Positions 1 to 7,230 of a stretch of 19,699 bases of DNA are shown here, in pieces. The stretch's first letter is position 1; every line of letters starts with the position of its first letter. A program made the position numbers and the translations under genes. The stretch spans positions 1 through 19,699 of the forward strand of contig CAZNYM010000031.1 of NCBI GenBank assembly GCA_964577255.1, in the 5' to 3' direction. Below the pieces are notes generated by a model, which did no database searches, was not told the origin of the DNA, and worked only from the letters and a program-made list of their open reading frames with translations. The stretch is from Micavibrio_C sp964577255. Its GTDB lineage: Bacteria > Pseudomonadota > Alphaproteobacteria > Micavibrionales > Micavibrionaceae.

Positions 1-440
1 GGCGAGAGATTGCGAAGATACTTATCGTCTGCCACCTTCGCCGCGTCCGAAAGCATATAACCAGCAGCGGATTTAGGAGGTTCAAGAGCGGCGGGCGCGC
101 TGAGCGCCATTTTCAGGACCGCGCCGCGCTCGCTCATGGTGTACTGCGCCACCCAGTCGATGAAGCGGCGGTGCACGGCCGGCATCGGCGGCACAACAAA
201 GCGCGACACCAGGTTTTTCAGTTTCTTCGCAGGAACAGCTTCGGCGGGTTCGTCCCAGACCACGCCTAGCACCTCGCGGTTGCCCAGAGGAACGCAGACA
301 TAATCGCCCGGCGCCGCTGCCAGCCCCTCGGGCACGCCATAGCTGTAAGCCCGGTCGACAGGGTACGGCACCAGCACGGCGCAGGTGTGCGCGGCTTCCG
401 GCGCGGGCGCAGGTTCTGCAAAGAGGCGGGCCTGGATCAT
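1..440 (-). CDS. priA: Primosomal protein N' (replication restart helicase PriA), N-terminal part only
   Basis: The frame is open from an ATG at 440 to the left edge, so 146 codons of the N-terminus are present and the helicase part lies outside the window. The visible residues match the PriA 3'-DNA-binding domain: a short leader, then a strand like CAVLVPYPVDRAYSYGVPEG, followed by a segment with VCVPLGNREVLGVVW, and then a helical stretch with FIDWVAQYTMSERGAVLKMAL. In the family this domain recognises the 3' end of the leading strand at stalled forks, and the missing C-terminal helicase and zinc-binding domains reload DnaB. The gene is divergent from fsa, 90 bp away. priA next to fsa is a familiar alphaproteobacterial neighbourhood, which supports the call. 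No clear Shine-Dalgarno sequence precedes the ATG. The identification rests on the N-terminal pattern only. Confidence 0.85.
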   Translation of the reverse strand, partial: MIQARLFAEPAPAPEAAHTCAVLVPYPVDRAYSYGVPEGLAAAPGDYVCVPLGNREVLGVVWDEPAEAVPAKKLKNLVSRFVVPPMPAVHRRFIDWVAQYTMSERGAVLKMALSAPAALEPPKSAAGYMLSDAAKVADDKYLRNLS

Positions 441-469
441 AAGGCGTTTCTAGCACGGAATCCCTCCCC

Positions 470-498
470 TTGCACCACCGGCCAAACCCCGCTAGAAA
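470..498 (+). promoter_or_regulatory. Possible weak sigma-70 promoter for fsa
   Basis: TTGCAC (470-475), a 17-nt spacer and TAGAAA (493-498) lie 32 bp upstream of the fsa ATG in the short divergent region shared with priA. The -35 matches only three of six consensus positions and the -10 four of six, so this is a candidate only. Confidence 0.3.
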
Positions 499-530
499 TT
501 CCGGATTGCCATTACACAGGGACCCCTTTC

Positions 531-1187
531 ATGAAATTCTTTGTCGACACCGGCGATATCAGCGAGATCCGCGACATGGCGGCAACAGGCCTTCTGGATG
601 GGGTCACCACCAACCCGTCGCTGATCGCCAAGGCAGGAAAGCCCTTCATTCCGTTAATCGAAGAAATCTGCGGCGTGGTGCAGGGCCCCGTCAGCGCCGA
701 AGTGGCGGCCACCGATTTCGACACCATGCTCAAAGAGGGCAAGAAACTGGCCGGTATCGCCAAGAACGTCGCGGTCAAGGTGCCGCTGACCCCGGCGGGC
801 CTGAAGGTGTGCAAGATTTTATCCGACGGCGGCACCATGGTGAACGTGACGCTGTGCTTCTCGGCGCTGCAGGCGCTGCTGGCGGCGAAAGCGGGCGCGA
901 CCTTCATATCGCCCTTCGTCGGGCGGCTTGACGATATCGGCCAGGACGGCATGCAGCTGATCGCCGACATCGTCACAATTTACGAGAACTATCCGAATTT
1001 TCAGACCGAAGTGCTGGTGGCCTCGGTCCGCCATCCGATTCATATCCTGGAATCGGCGCGGCTGGGTGCTGACGTCGTCACCTGCCCGCCCGATGTGATC
1101 CGCAAACTTTATAGCCACCCGCTGACCGACAAGGGGCTGGCGGCGTTCGTGGAAGACTGGAAAAAAACCGGACAAAGCATTCTGTAG
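531..1187 (+). CDS. fsa: Transaldolase-like fructose-6-phosphate aldolase (small TalC/FSA type)
   Basis: The product is 218 residues, the typical size of the small single-domain transaldolase/FSA subfamily. These are TIM-barrel class I aldolases that transfer or cleave a dihydroxyacetone unit through a lysine Schiff base. It starts MKFFVDTGDISEIRD and carries the signature GVTTNPSLIAK (24-34). The Schiff-base lysine is expected at K83 in NVAVKVPLTPAG, and TFISPFVGRLDD (124-135) is the conserved phosphate-side strand. The frame stays open upstream to a GTG at 387, but the family begins exactly at the ATG at 531, which has an AGGGA about 9 nt ahead. Whether it is a true transaldolase or an F6P aldolase cannot be told from sequence alone; alphaproteobacterial members next to priA are usually annotated as fsa/tal. 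It probably acts in the cytoplasmic non-oxidative pentose phosphate pathway. Confidence 0.93.
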   Translation: MKFFVDTGDISEIRDMAATGLLDGVTTNPSLIAKAGKPFIPLIEEICGVVQGPVSAEVAATDFDTMLKEGKKLAGIAKNVAVKVPLTPAGLKVCKILSDGGTMVNVTLCFSALQALLAAKAGATFISPFVGRLDDIGQDGMQLIADIVTIYENYPNFQTEVLVASVRHPIHILESARLGADVVTCPPDVIRKLYSHPLTDKGLAAFVEDWKKTGQSIL

Positions 1188-1221
1188 TACAGAGATATAA
1201 GAAAAGAACAGGGAACGTGCA

Positions 1222-1716
1222 TTGATCGAAGTTTCACCCGAGTTCGAGCGGGCCAGCGGGGCCATGACCCTGCGCCCCAATCGCTCATATAGCTATGGTC
1301 AGATGAAATTCATCTGGCTCCTGAGCGCGTTCAGCGCGGCGGTCCTGAATATAGGGCTGGTGGCTGTGGCGGGCCCGGCCGCCTTCATGGTTCCGGTGTT
1401 CACGGCCGCCGGGCTGGGCGGATTGGGAATGGCCTTCAGGCACAGCGCGCGCAGCGCCGAGGAGTACCAGATACTGGCCTTCACGGAAAACGGGCTTGAA
1501 ATCACGCATCACATGCCCGGACGCCGCCAGACCACGCACGACGTCATCAGCAACCCGCAGTGGGCCCGGCTTGAGGTGGAACGCAACGGGCGGGATGCAA
1601 GCCAGATCGTTCTGTCCTTTCAGAACAAGCCGAACCTGATCGGCCACTTCCTGCCGTTCAGCGAACTTAGTCAGGTTGAGAGCGCCCTGCGACGGGCACT
1701 GCGGGCGCGACCCTGA
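1222..1716 (+). CDS. DUF2244 family integral membrane protein
   Basis: This 164-residue protein fits DUF2244: a short leader, LRPNRSYS (the usual L-x-P-x-R-S motif), two adjacent hydrophobic segments at about residues 29-50 and 52-70, and a soluble tail. The tail contains EEYQILAFTENGLEI, WARLEVER, LIGHFLPFSEL and a closing SALRRALRA. The function of this alphaproteobacterial membrane family is unknown. The chosen start is a TTG with AGGGA 7 nt ahead. An in-frame ATG at 1264 would give a product 14 residues shorter and is the alternative. The gene begins 34 bp after fsa on the same strand, so co-transcription is likely. It converges on the next gene with only 16 bp between the stops. Confidence 0.82.
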   Translation: MIEVSPEFERASGAMTLRPNRSYSYGQMKFIWLLSAFSAAVLNIGLVAVAGPAAFMVPVFTAAGLGGLGMAFRHSARSAEEYQILAFTENGLEITHHMPGRRQTTHDVISNPQWARLEVERNGRDASQIVLSFQNKPNLIGHFLPFSELSQVESALRRALRARP

Positions 1717-1732
1717 TATTTTCCGGCTTGCT

Positions 1733-2263
1733 TTATATAGTGAGTCCGCGCGCCCTGGCTTTTTTTAAAAGCTCATTAAAATCGGACGCTTCCTCCGCAG
1801 CGTGTTCTTCGGGAGGAAGCTCATCGAGAGCGATTCCCTGGGCTTCATCAAAAAGACCTTCATCATGTTCGATGCCCGCTTTCAACAAGAAAACCTGCGT
1901 ACGCGTCAGCATGCCAATAACATTGTTTTGTGTACAGAGAGCAAAAGCCGGCCTAATCTTCTCCGGCAGATCATCAAGCTTGAGAATGCCCCTCCTAAGA
2001 TTACTGATATTTGCCGGAAAAAAGGTTATTGCAAGTGCAGCCTTAGTAAGATCTGCTTGAAGAGTTACAAGGTCTCTTTCTTCCTTTGAATCATCAGCCA
2101 TAATTTTTTCTTTGTGCTTGGCGAGCAGATCTGAGCATGCCGCAAGCAAGTCACCCAGCTTTTCTTTGGGCGACAAGGGGCTTTCTTGTGCAGAGGAAAC
2201 GGCTGAAAAGACACCGATGCTGCTTATGGACCGCAGACCTTTAGCATTTTTGAAATTAGTCAT
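1733..2263 (-). CDS. Hypothetical protein, 176 residues
   Basis: I do not recognise this gene. The product is mostly helical and charged, with a short N-terminal region that could be mildly hydrophobic (ISSIGVFSAVSSAQ, residues 13-26) but is not a clear signal peptide. A helical core follows (about 35-135), then an acidic segment rich in D and E (133-160). The tail KKARARGLTI is basic. Base composition is AT-richer than in neighbouring genes and third positions are less GC-biased, which suggests a different history. The ATG has only a weak purine-rich leader. It may be a distant paralogue of the next gene upstream (2355-2861): the middle regions align by eye with similar spacing, sharing features such as L-x-x-A-G-x-E near the end. 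Overlapping plus-strand frames are less protein-like. The coding call is moderate. Confidence 0.6.
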   Translation of the reverse strand: MTNFKNAKGLRSISSIGVFSAVSSAQESPLSPKEKLGDLLAACSDLLAKHKEKIMADDSKEERDLVTLQADLTKAALAITFFPANISNLRRGILKLDDLPEKIRPAFALCTQNNVIGMLTRTQVFLLKAGIEHDEGLFDEAQGIALDELPPEEHAAEEASDFNELLKKARARGLTI

Positions 2264-2354
2264 GTTTTTTCTTAGTCATAAAGCAAAATTAGGGTTGTAC
2301 CTCATATTAGTGTGTATACTTGATCCCAGATAAATTCGGAAAAAACGGCGTGCT

Positions 2355-2861
2355 TTAAATTTGGAAGTCGCTCGTTTTTGCCTTTCTGGGGAATTCCCTA
2401 ACAGATTGACCCAAACCAAGATCGAGATCGATTTCTGACGGCGGGGCAAGCTTGTTCAGCAGCGTCATAAGAGCTCTATGTTCTTCCGAGCCGGCTTGAT
2501 TGAGGACAGTGTAAGCTCTGAAGATTCTGGGATGAGAAAAAACAGGATCACGCATTGCCATAATGCAATCTAATACATCTTTTTCTTTCATCTCGGAGTA
2601 ATCGGTCACCGTAGCAACCAGAACGTCCGGCGCCATCGAGAAACACGTAGCAATCTGCTCGAGTTGAAAAGCGAGATTTTCGATCTCTTGACGATTTTTT
2701 TCGTGCGAGATGGTTTTGGCGTAGTCGGAAATCTTTTCACACAGGGCACCAATCATGTCGGCGACAGCGCCCTCGTCATCACTGGCGTTAGGCGTCCTCG
2801 GATAGACGGCCATCGCGGCCAATAAGGAGAAATCGGGAAGCGGCGATTTTCTTGAGGTCAT
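2355..2861 (-). CDS. Hypothetical protein, 168 residues
   Basis: I do not recognise this gene. The predicted soluble protein is helical, with cores such as VADMIGALCEKISDYAKTI (33-51) and a C-terminal half containing AYTVLNQAGSEEHRALMTLL. No signal peptide, membrane segment or catalytic motif is visible. The ATG at 2861 has a GGAG about 10 nt ahead, a convincing ribosome binding site. The gene lies downstream of zur on the same strand with a 70-bp gap, and its reading direction continues into the 176-residue gene 91 bp further on. Composition is AT-richer than in the flanking core genes, like its neighbour, so the pair may have arrived together. It could depend on the zur promoter or on its own candidate promoter near 2907-2935. 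Confidence 0.68.
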   Translation of the reverse strand: MTSRKSPLPDFSLLAAMAVYPRTPNASDDEGAVADMIGALCEKISDYAKTISHEKNRQEIENLAFQLEQIATCFSMAPDVLVATVTDYSEMKEKDVLDCIMAMRDPVFSHPRIFRAYTVLNQAGSEEHRALMTLLNKLAPPSEIDLDLGLGQSVREFPRKAKTSDFQI

Positions 2862-2906
2862 GAATTCAGTACTCCGTGAGGCGGTTGCGCGTTTGAAAAC
2901 GTGGGA

Positions 2907-2935
2907 TAAGTATCATATTTTTATGTTTATGTCAA
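2907..2935 (-). promoter_or_regulatory. Possible promoter for the 168-residue hypothetical gene
   Basis: A perfect TTGACA (2930-2935 on the minus strand) overlaps the zur stop codon. Seventeen nucleotides on is TACTTA (2907-2912), a poor -10 match. A better TATGAT lies nearby but only 12 nt from the -35. The perfect -35 in an AT-rich intergenic stretch is suggestive only. Confidence 0.3.
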
Positions 2936-3384
2936 ATATCAGCTTTTGACGCGCAGGACGCGCAGGCGCCGTGGATCTCCATTTTCCAGGACCGGGGCCT
3001 GAACCCCTCGCCTTTGAGGGCTCTTTTCACCGAAGGATCGAGAGTGTGGACATGCAGCTCCTCGACAGCACCGCAGCCGTCGCAGATCAGGAACTGGGCC
3101 CCGTCATGGGCATGATCGGCATGGCAATGGCAGCTGACATAGGCAGCCAGGCTTTCGATCCGATGCACCAGCCCGGCAGCCAGCAGAAACTCAAGCGCGC
3201 GGTAGACCGTGGGCGGCTTGGTGCCCGCAGGCATCCGGGCGATTATGTCGTAAGCGCCAAGCGGCTTGCGCGCGCGCGTTAAAATCGCCAGCACCTGACC
3301 GCGCGGCTTCGTCAGGCGCAGGCCCCGTACGCGGCAGAAAGCCGCCGCGTCCGAAGCTTCTTTTTTGTGATGATGCGATCCCAT
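2932..3384 (-). CDS. zur: Fur-family zinc uptake regulator, Zur type
   Basis: The product is about 150 residues. An N-terminal winged-helix domain contains RLTKPRGQVLAIL and the recognition segment KPPTVYRALEFLLAAGLVH (56-74), which is close to Zur rather than Fur or PerR. The C-terminal dimerisation domain has two zinc-binding CxxC pairs, C101/C104 in ICDGCG and C141/C144 in CASCA, plus a histidine- and cysteine-rich loop (CHCHADHAH, 85-93) likely to form the sensory site. In the family, zinc-loaded Zur dimers repress zinc uptake genes. The ATG at 3384 has AGGA very close; in-frame alternatives are an ATG at 3396 and a GTG at 3414. No znuABC or other zinc transporter lies in the window, so its targets are elsewhere. 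Which metal it senses is inferred from motif similarity. Confidence 0.87.
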   Translation of the reverse strand: MGSHHHKKEASDAAAFCRVRGLRLTKPRGQVLAILTRARKPLGAYDIIARMPAGTKPPTVYRALEFLLAAGLVHRIESLAAYVSCHCHADHAHDGAQFLICDGCGAVEELHVHTLDPSVKRALKGEGFRPRSWKMEIHGACASCASKADI

Positions 3385-3555
3385 AGTTCCTACCATAGCA
3401 TACAAGGGCACCACATTTATCTGCGAATAATCTTATGTGCAACCTCAGGTTTTCCTGTGAATGAAATAAAATTACAAGGAAAAAATAGTTCTGTTGCGAA
3501 AATTATCCTGATCTGTTCTCATTTCCGCAGATTGTAACAACAAAGGGAACGTCTC

Positions 3556-3870
3556 ATGGTGACCTCGCTGATGACGCGGCTGAAAGGCTTTCAGGATTCA
3601 GTCAGACTTTGGAGCATCGTCCATCTCGACCCGCCGCCCGAAGCCGTGCTGGAAGTTCTGCGCGGCGAAGGCTGGTCGTTCGACGTCAATTACACGGCGC
3701 TTGAAGCCATGGCCTGCACGGCCATGCCGGTGCCGGTCATCACCGTGACCACGCCCGAGGGCCGGGTGATCAACGCCCTTGAAAATCCTGAGGACGAAAC
3801 CCGCTACCGCGATGCCCTGCGCACGGCGGCCGCCCGGGTTTACGCCGTGCCGGTGCCGCGGGCGGCCTGA
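3556..3870 (+). CDS. Hypothetical protein, 104 residues
   Basis: I do not recognise this small protein. It has a predicted alpha-beta character with no membrane segment, cysteine pair or obvious active-site motif. Blocks worth searching are DPPPEAVLEVLRGEGW (25-40) and PVPVITVTTPEGRVINALE (58-76). The ATG has AAGGGA 7 nt ahead, a good ribosome binding site, and codon use matches the GC-rich core genes, so it is probably real. It is divergent from zur across about 170 bp of AT-rich DNA and lies 86 bp before the DUF484 gene on the same strand, with a GC hairpin between them. A shared upstream region with zur would allow joint regulation, but I could not find a convincing Zur operator there. Confidence 0.75.
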   Translation: MVTSLMTRLKGFQDSVRLWSIVHLDPPPEAVLEVLRGEGWSFDVNYTALEAMACTAMPVPVITVTTPEGRVINALENPEDETRYRDALRTAAARVYAVPVPRAA

Positions 3871-3884
3871 GCCCGCCCCGGCGC

Positions 3885-3906
3885 GCGGGGGATTCCTTTC
3901 CCCCGC
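3885..3906 (+). terminator. GC-rich hairpin, possible terminator or attenuator
   Basis: A 7-bp perfect stem GCGGGGG / CCCCCGC encloses an 8-nt loop, 15 bp after the stop of the 104-residue gene. The usual run of T residues does not follow immediately, so it may be a partial terminator or an mRNA-stabilising hairpin. Confidence 0.35.
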
Positions 3907-3956
3907 ATTCGCATATAGAATGAGATCGCGTTTTCCTTTTCACCGGAGCCCCGGGA

Positions 3957-4673
3957 ATGACCGATCCCATGACCAAGCCGCAGAACCCGCCAGCCCCCGA
4001 ACTCGACGCCGACACCGTGCTGGAGTGGCTGCGCCAACATCCCGGCTTTCTTGAAAAAAACCCCGAGGCGATCGACCTGCTGCTGCCGCCGCGTGAAAAC
4101 CGCGGCAAGGGTGTGGCCGATTTCCAGCATTACATGGTCCAGCGCCTGAAGGCCGATCGCGACGAGGTTCTGGAAAGCGCGCGCGAGATCGTCGAAACCA
4201 GCCGCATCAACATGAACAACCAGACCCGCATTTACCGTGCGGTGCTTCTGCTGCTCGAGGCGCGCAATTTCGAGGAATTCGTCCATACCATCACCATGGA
4301 TTTTCCGGCGCTGCTCGACATCGACATCGTCAGCCTGGTGGTGGAGACGGAAGACGGCGTGGTGCCGCAGATCCACCTGCAGGGTGTGCGCGCCGCGCCC
4401 AAGGGTACCGTCATGTTCCTGACCGACGACCGGCCCATCGTGCTCGAAGCCGAGATCAGCGGCATGGAAGAAGTTTACGGCGGCGGCGCGGGCCTGGTGA
4501 AATCGCAGGCCCTGGTGCGCCTGACGATCGACGAGGACAGCCCCCCGGCCCTGCTCGCCTTCGGCGCGCGCGACCCGCAGCTGTTCGCGCCCGGACAGGG
4601 GACGGAGCTGGTCGCCTTCCTCGGGCACGTCATCGAGCGGTGCATGCGCCTATGGCTGCGCACGCTTCAGTAA
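3957..4673 (+). CDS. DUF484 family protein (GAF-like)
   Basis: This 238-residue protein matches DUF484. The N-terminal block VLEWLRQHPGFLEKNPEAID (22-41) gives the characteristic W-L-x-x-H-P-x-F pattern. A helical, coiled-coil-prone connector follows (about 57-90, with FQHYMVQRLKADRDEVL), then a GAF-like C-terminal domain ending LVAFLGHVIERCMRLWL. The function is not known; the family very commonly sits directly upstream of xerC, as here, where the two genes overlap. Two in-frame ATGs (3957 and 3969) are possible. CGGAG lies about 10 nt before the first, which I chose. The product is probably cytoplasmic, with no catalytic motif visible. Its link to XerC function is inferred from conserved gene order only. 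Confidence 0.88.
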   Translation: MTDPMTKPQNPPAPELDADTVLEWLRQHPGFLEKNPEAIDLLLPPRENRGKGVADFQHYMVQRLKADRDEVLESAREIVETSRINMNNQTRIYRAVLLLLEARNFEEFVHTITMDFPALLDIDIVSLVVETEDGVVPQIHLQGVRAAPKGTVMFLTDDRPIVLEAEISGMEEVYGGGAGLVKSQALVRLTIDEDSPPALLAFGARDPQLFAPGQGTELVAFLGHVIERCMRLWLRTLQ

Positions 4674-5611
4674 CGGATCGTTTCGCCGACAGCTGCGCCC
4701 CCGACCTGGCCGCGCAGATCGCGCTATGGCGGCGGTGGCTGTCCTCGGAAAAGAACGTCTCGCCGCACACGCTGCGCGCCTATACTACCGATGTGGCCAG
4801 TTTCGTGCAGTTCCTGACGCTTCATCACGGCCGGCCGCCGTCGCTTAACGATATCGGCGATGTGGCGCTGCGCGATTTCCGCGCCTGGCTTTCGCAGCGG
4901 GCGCAGGATGGCCTGGCGGCCAGCAGCCGGGCGCGCAGCCTGTCCGGCATCAAGAACCTGCTTGCATGGCTCGACCGCGAAGGCGTGGTGCATAATCCGG
5001 CCATCGCCACGGTGCGCACCCCCAAGCTGCCGCACAAGCTGCCCCGGCCGCTTTACGAGGGTCAGGCGCTGCAATTGATGGAAGGCACGGAAGACACGGC
5101 GTCGTGGACCGACCTGCGCGACCGCGCGCTTTTCATGCTGCTTTACGGCTGTGGGCTACGGATCGACGAGGCGTTATCACTCGATGTCAGGGACCTGCCG
5201 CGCGAGGGGTTCATCAGGGTCATTGGCAAGGGGCGCAAGGAGCGCATGGTGCCGGTACTGGACATAGTGACACGGTCGCTGGAACGATACCGCGCCGCCT
5301 GCCCCTTCGCCGAAGAGCCCAGCCGACCCCTGTTCATGGGCGAGCGCGGCAAGCGCATGCGCCAGCAGATCGCGCAGAAGGCGCTGCGCCAGCTGCGCGT
5401 CACCTTGGGCCTACCGGAAACCGCGACGCCGCACGCGCTGCGACACAGCTTCGCCACGCACCTGCTGCAAAACGGCGCCAACCTGCGCGAGATTCAGGAA
5501 CTGCTGGGCCATGCCTCGCTCAGCACGACGCAGCGCTACACCGAGGTGAACGCCGCCGAACTGATGCGCGTCTACCGCGACGCGCACCCGCGGAACAAAG
5601 ATCAGATGTGA
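4652..5611 (+). CDS. xerC: Tyrosine recombinase XerC
   Basis: The product is 319 residues, normal for Xer recombinases. The N-terminal SAM-like core-binding domain (about 20-115) contains SPHTLRAYTTDVASF. The catalytic domain carries the complete set R170 (GCGLRIDEALSL), K193 (GKGRKER), H261 and R264 (HALRHSF), H287 (LGHASLSTTQRY) and nucleophile Y296. In the family, XerC works with XerD at dif to resolve chromosome dimers under FtsK control. Its position after DUF484 favours XerC over XerD. The ATG at 4652 is inside the end of the DUF484 gene (22-bp overlap), suggesting translational coupling; a GTG at 4640 is an alternative. The gene ends tail to tail with lpd, with the two stop regions overlapping by 10 bp. 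No dif-like site or mobile element is nearby, so it is the housekeeping enzyme. Confidence 0.93.
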   Translation: MAAHASVTDRFADSCAPDLAAQIALWRRWLSSEKNVSPHTLRAYTTDVASFVQFLTLHHGRPPSLNDIGDVALRDFRAWLSQRAQDGLAASSRARSLSGIKNLLAWLDREGVVHNPAIATVRTPKLPHKLPRPLYEGQALQLMEGTEDTASWTDLRDRALFMLLYGCGLRIDEALSLDVRDLPREGFIRVIGKGRKERMVPVLDIVTRSLERYRAACPFAEEPSRPLFMGERGKRMRQQIAQKALRQLRVTLGLPETATPHALRHSFATHLLQNGANLREIQELLGHASLSTTQRYTEVNAAELMRVYRDAHPRNKDQM

Positions 5612-6996
5612 AGCGCCCTTCCGTCGGCGGCCAGAGCCGCTTCCTTGACCGCTTCCTCGAGCGTCGGGTGGGCGTGGCAGGTGCGGGCGATGTCCTCGGC
5701 GGAGGCACCGAATTCCATGGCCAGAACCGCCTCGGCGATCAGCGTGCCGGCCTCGGGGCCGATGATGTGCACACCCAGTACGCGGTCGGTCTGCGCGTGC
5801 GCGAGGATTTTCACGAAACCGTCAGTTTCGTTCATCGAACGGGCGCGGCCGTTGGCGCTGAAGGGGAATTTTCCGGCCTTATAGGGTATGCCGGCCTGCC
5901 TGAGCTGGTCCTCGGTCTTGCCCACGGCGGCGACCTCGGGATGGGTGTAGACCACGCCCGGCACCAGGTCGTAATCGATATGGCCGGACTGGCCCGCCAG
6001 CATCTCGGCCAGGATCACGCCTTCGTCCTCGGCCTTGTGGGCGAGCATGGGCCCGGCGATGACATCGCCGATAGCGTAGATACCCGGCACGTTACTCTGG
6101 AATTTATCATCGACTGCGACGCGGCCGCGCTCGTCGCGCTTTACGCCCACGCTTTCAAGCCCAAGCCCTTCGGTGAAGGCCTTGCGCCCGACGGCGACCA
6201 GGACGATGTCGGCTTCGAGCGTCTCGGCCTTGCCGCCGGCGGCGGGTTCGAGCGTGAGCGCGACGCCCTTGGGCCCTGTTTTCGCGCCCGTGACCTTGGT
6301 GCCCAGCTTGAACACCATGCCCTGACGGGTGAGGATCTTCTGCGTTTCCTTGGAAAGATCGTTGTCCATGCCCGCGAGGATGCGGTCGAGATATTCGACC
6401 ACCGTGACCTGCGCCCCCAGGCGCCGCCAGACCGTGCCCATTTCAAGCCCGATCACACCGCCGCCAATCACAACCATGGATTTGGGCACATCCTCAAGCA
6501 CCAGCGCGCCGGTGGAGGAGACGATCTGCTTTTCGTCGATATCGAGGCCCGGCAGGCTGGCAACATCCGAACCAGTGGCGATGACGATATGCTTGGCCTT
6601 ATAAGTATCATTGCCCACGCGCACGGCGCCGGGAGCGGTGATTTCACCCCGGCCCTTGAGCCAGTCGATCTTGTTCTTTTTAAAGAGGAATTCCACGCCC
6701 TTGGTGTTGGCAGTCACGACCTGATCCTTGTGCAGCATCATGCCCTTGAGATCGAGCTTGACCCCCGAAACCCGGATGCCCATGGCGCCGGTGTGATGCA
6801 CAGTGTTTTCGTACATTTCCGAGGCCGACAGCAGCGCCTTAGAGGGGATGCAGCCAACATTCAGGCAGGTGCCGCCCAGGGCGGCGCGCATCTCGATGCA
6901 GGCGGTTTTCAGGCCGAGCTGGGCGCAGCGCAGCGCGCAGACATAGCCCCCCGGCCCCGCCCCGATGATGATGACGTCGTAATTGGTATCAGCCAT
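5602..6996 (-). CDS. lpdA: Dihydrolipoyl dehydrogenase (E3)
   Basis: The product is 464 residues, full length for the family. It starts MADTNYDVIIIGAGPGGYVC with the FAD Rossmann motif GxGxxG. The redox-active disulfide is C44/C49 in GGTCLNVGCIPSK. A second GxGxxG for NAD is in VVIGGGVIGLEMG, GIYAIGDVI is the second FAD motif, and the C-terminal HAHPTLEEA provides the catalytic H443-E448 pair. The enzyme reoxidises the dihydrolipoyl arm of E2 subunits, here presumably SucB of the 2-oxoglutarate dehydrogenase complex, and reduces NAD+. I chose the ATG at 6996 with AGGTGAG just ahead; a GTG at 7005 is possible but less likely. It is separated from sucB by three plus-strand genes, so it must have its own promoter in 6997-7230, which I could not pinpoint. 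Confidence 0.97.
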   Translation of the reverse strand: MADTNYDVIIIGAGPGGYVCALRCAQLGLKTACIEMRAALGGTCLNVGCIPSKALLSASEMYENTVHHTGAMGIRVSGVKLDLKGMMLHKDQVVTANTKGVEFLFKKNKIDWLKGRGEITAPGAVRVGNDTYKAKHIVIATGSDVASLPGLDIDEKQIVSSTGALVLEDVPKSMVVIGGGVIGLEMGTVWRRLGAQVTVVEYLDRILAGMDNDLSKETQKILTRQGMVFKLGTKVTGAKTGPKGVALTLEPAAGGKAETLEADIVLVAVGRKAFTEGLGLESVGVKRDERGRVAVDDKFQSNVPGIYAIGDVIAGPMLAHKAEDEGVILAEMLAGQSGHIDYDLVPGVVYTHPEVAAVGKTEDQLRQAGIPYKAGKFPFSANGRARSMNETDGFVKILAHAQTDRVLGVHIIGPEAGTLIAEAVLAMEFGASAEDIARTCHAHPTLEEAVKEAALAADGRALHI

Positions 6997-7163
6997 GATT
7001 CTCACCTTTGTCTGTCAGGAGGCGCGCGGCCCTACTATCCTTCGAAACCGGGATAAAAAAAAGGGGGCCGGCGCGAAAAATGTCCACAGATTCGTGATGT
7101 TGGCCAAAGCCTTCGCTGCCACGAAAAAACCTCGTTTCCCTCCTGTTTTTTCATAATTTTTTA

Positions 7164-7193
7164 TTGACTCTCATGCCCGAAACTACTTATAAG
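7164..7193 (+). promoter_or_regulatory. Sigma-70-like promoter for the CYTH gene
   Basis: TTGACT (7164-7169) is followed by TATAAG (7188-7193) after an 18-nt spacer; shifting the -10 to TTATAA gives 17 nt. Both boxes match five of six consensus positions, and the site ends 37 bp before the CYTH start. It probably drives CYTH and possibly the deaminase and dgkA. The rest of the 225-bp region between lpd and CYTH is low-complexity, with runs of A and T and a G-rich stretch, and shows no further clear feature. Confidence 0.6.
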
Positions 7194-7230
7194 AAAATCA
7201 CTTGTTGGCCACGCCCTGGGATGGACGAGC

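Noticed and set aside
387..530. N-terminal extension of fsa starting at a GTG
   Set aside because: It would overlap the divergent priA start, and the family begins exactly at MKFFVDTG at 531.
1802..2333. Plus-strand frames opposite the 176-residue gene
   Set aside because: They are short, without convincing ribosome sites, and the minus-strand frame is longer and more protein-like.
3420..3550. Possible Zur operator between zur and the 104-residue gene
   Set aside because: Segments such as TGTTGCGAAAATTATC resemble part of a Zur box but show no proper dyad symmetry.
4640..5611. Integron or phage integrase reading of the tyrosine recombinase
   Set aside because: Its position after DUF484, typical Xer length and lack of attachment sites or mobile genes indicate housekeeping XerC.
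5104..7056. Long plus-strand open frame across lpd
   Set aside because: It is the antisense of the unmistakable lpd gene and of part of xerC, rich in R, H, D and G as expected for a GC-rich shadow frame.
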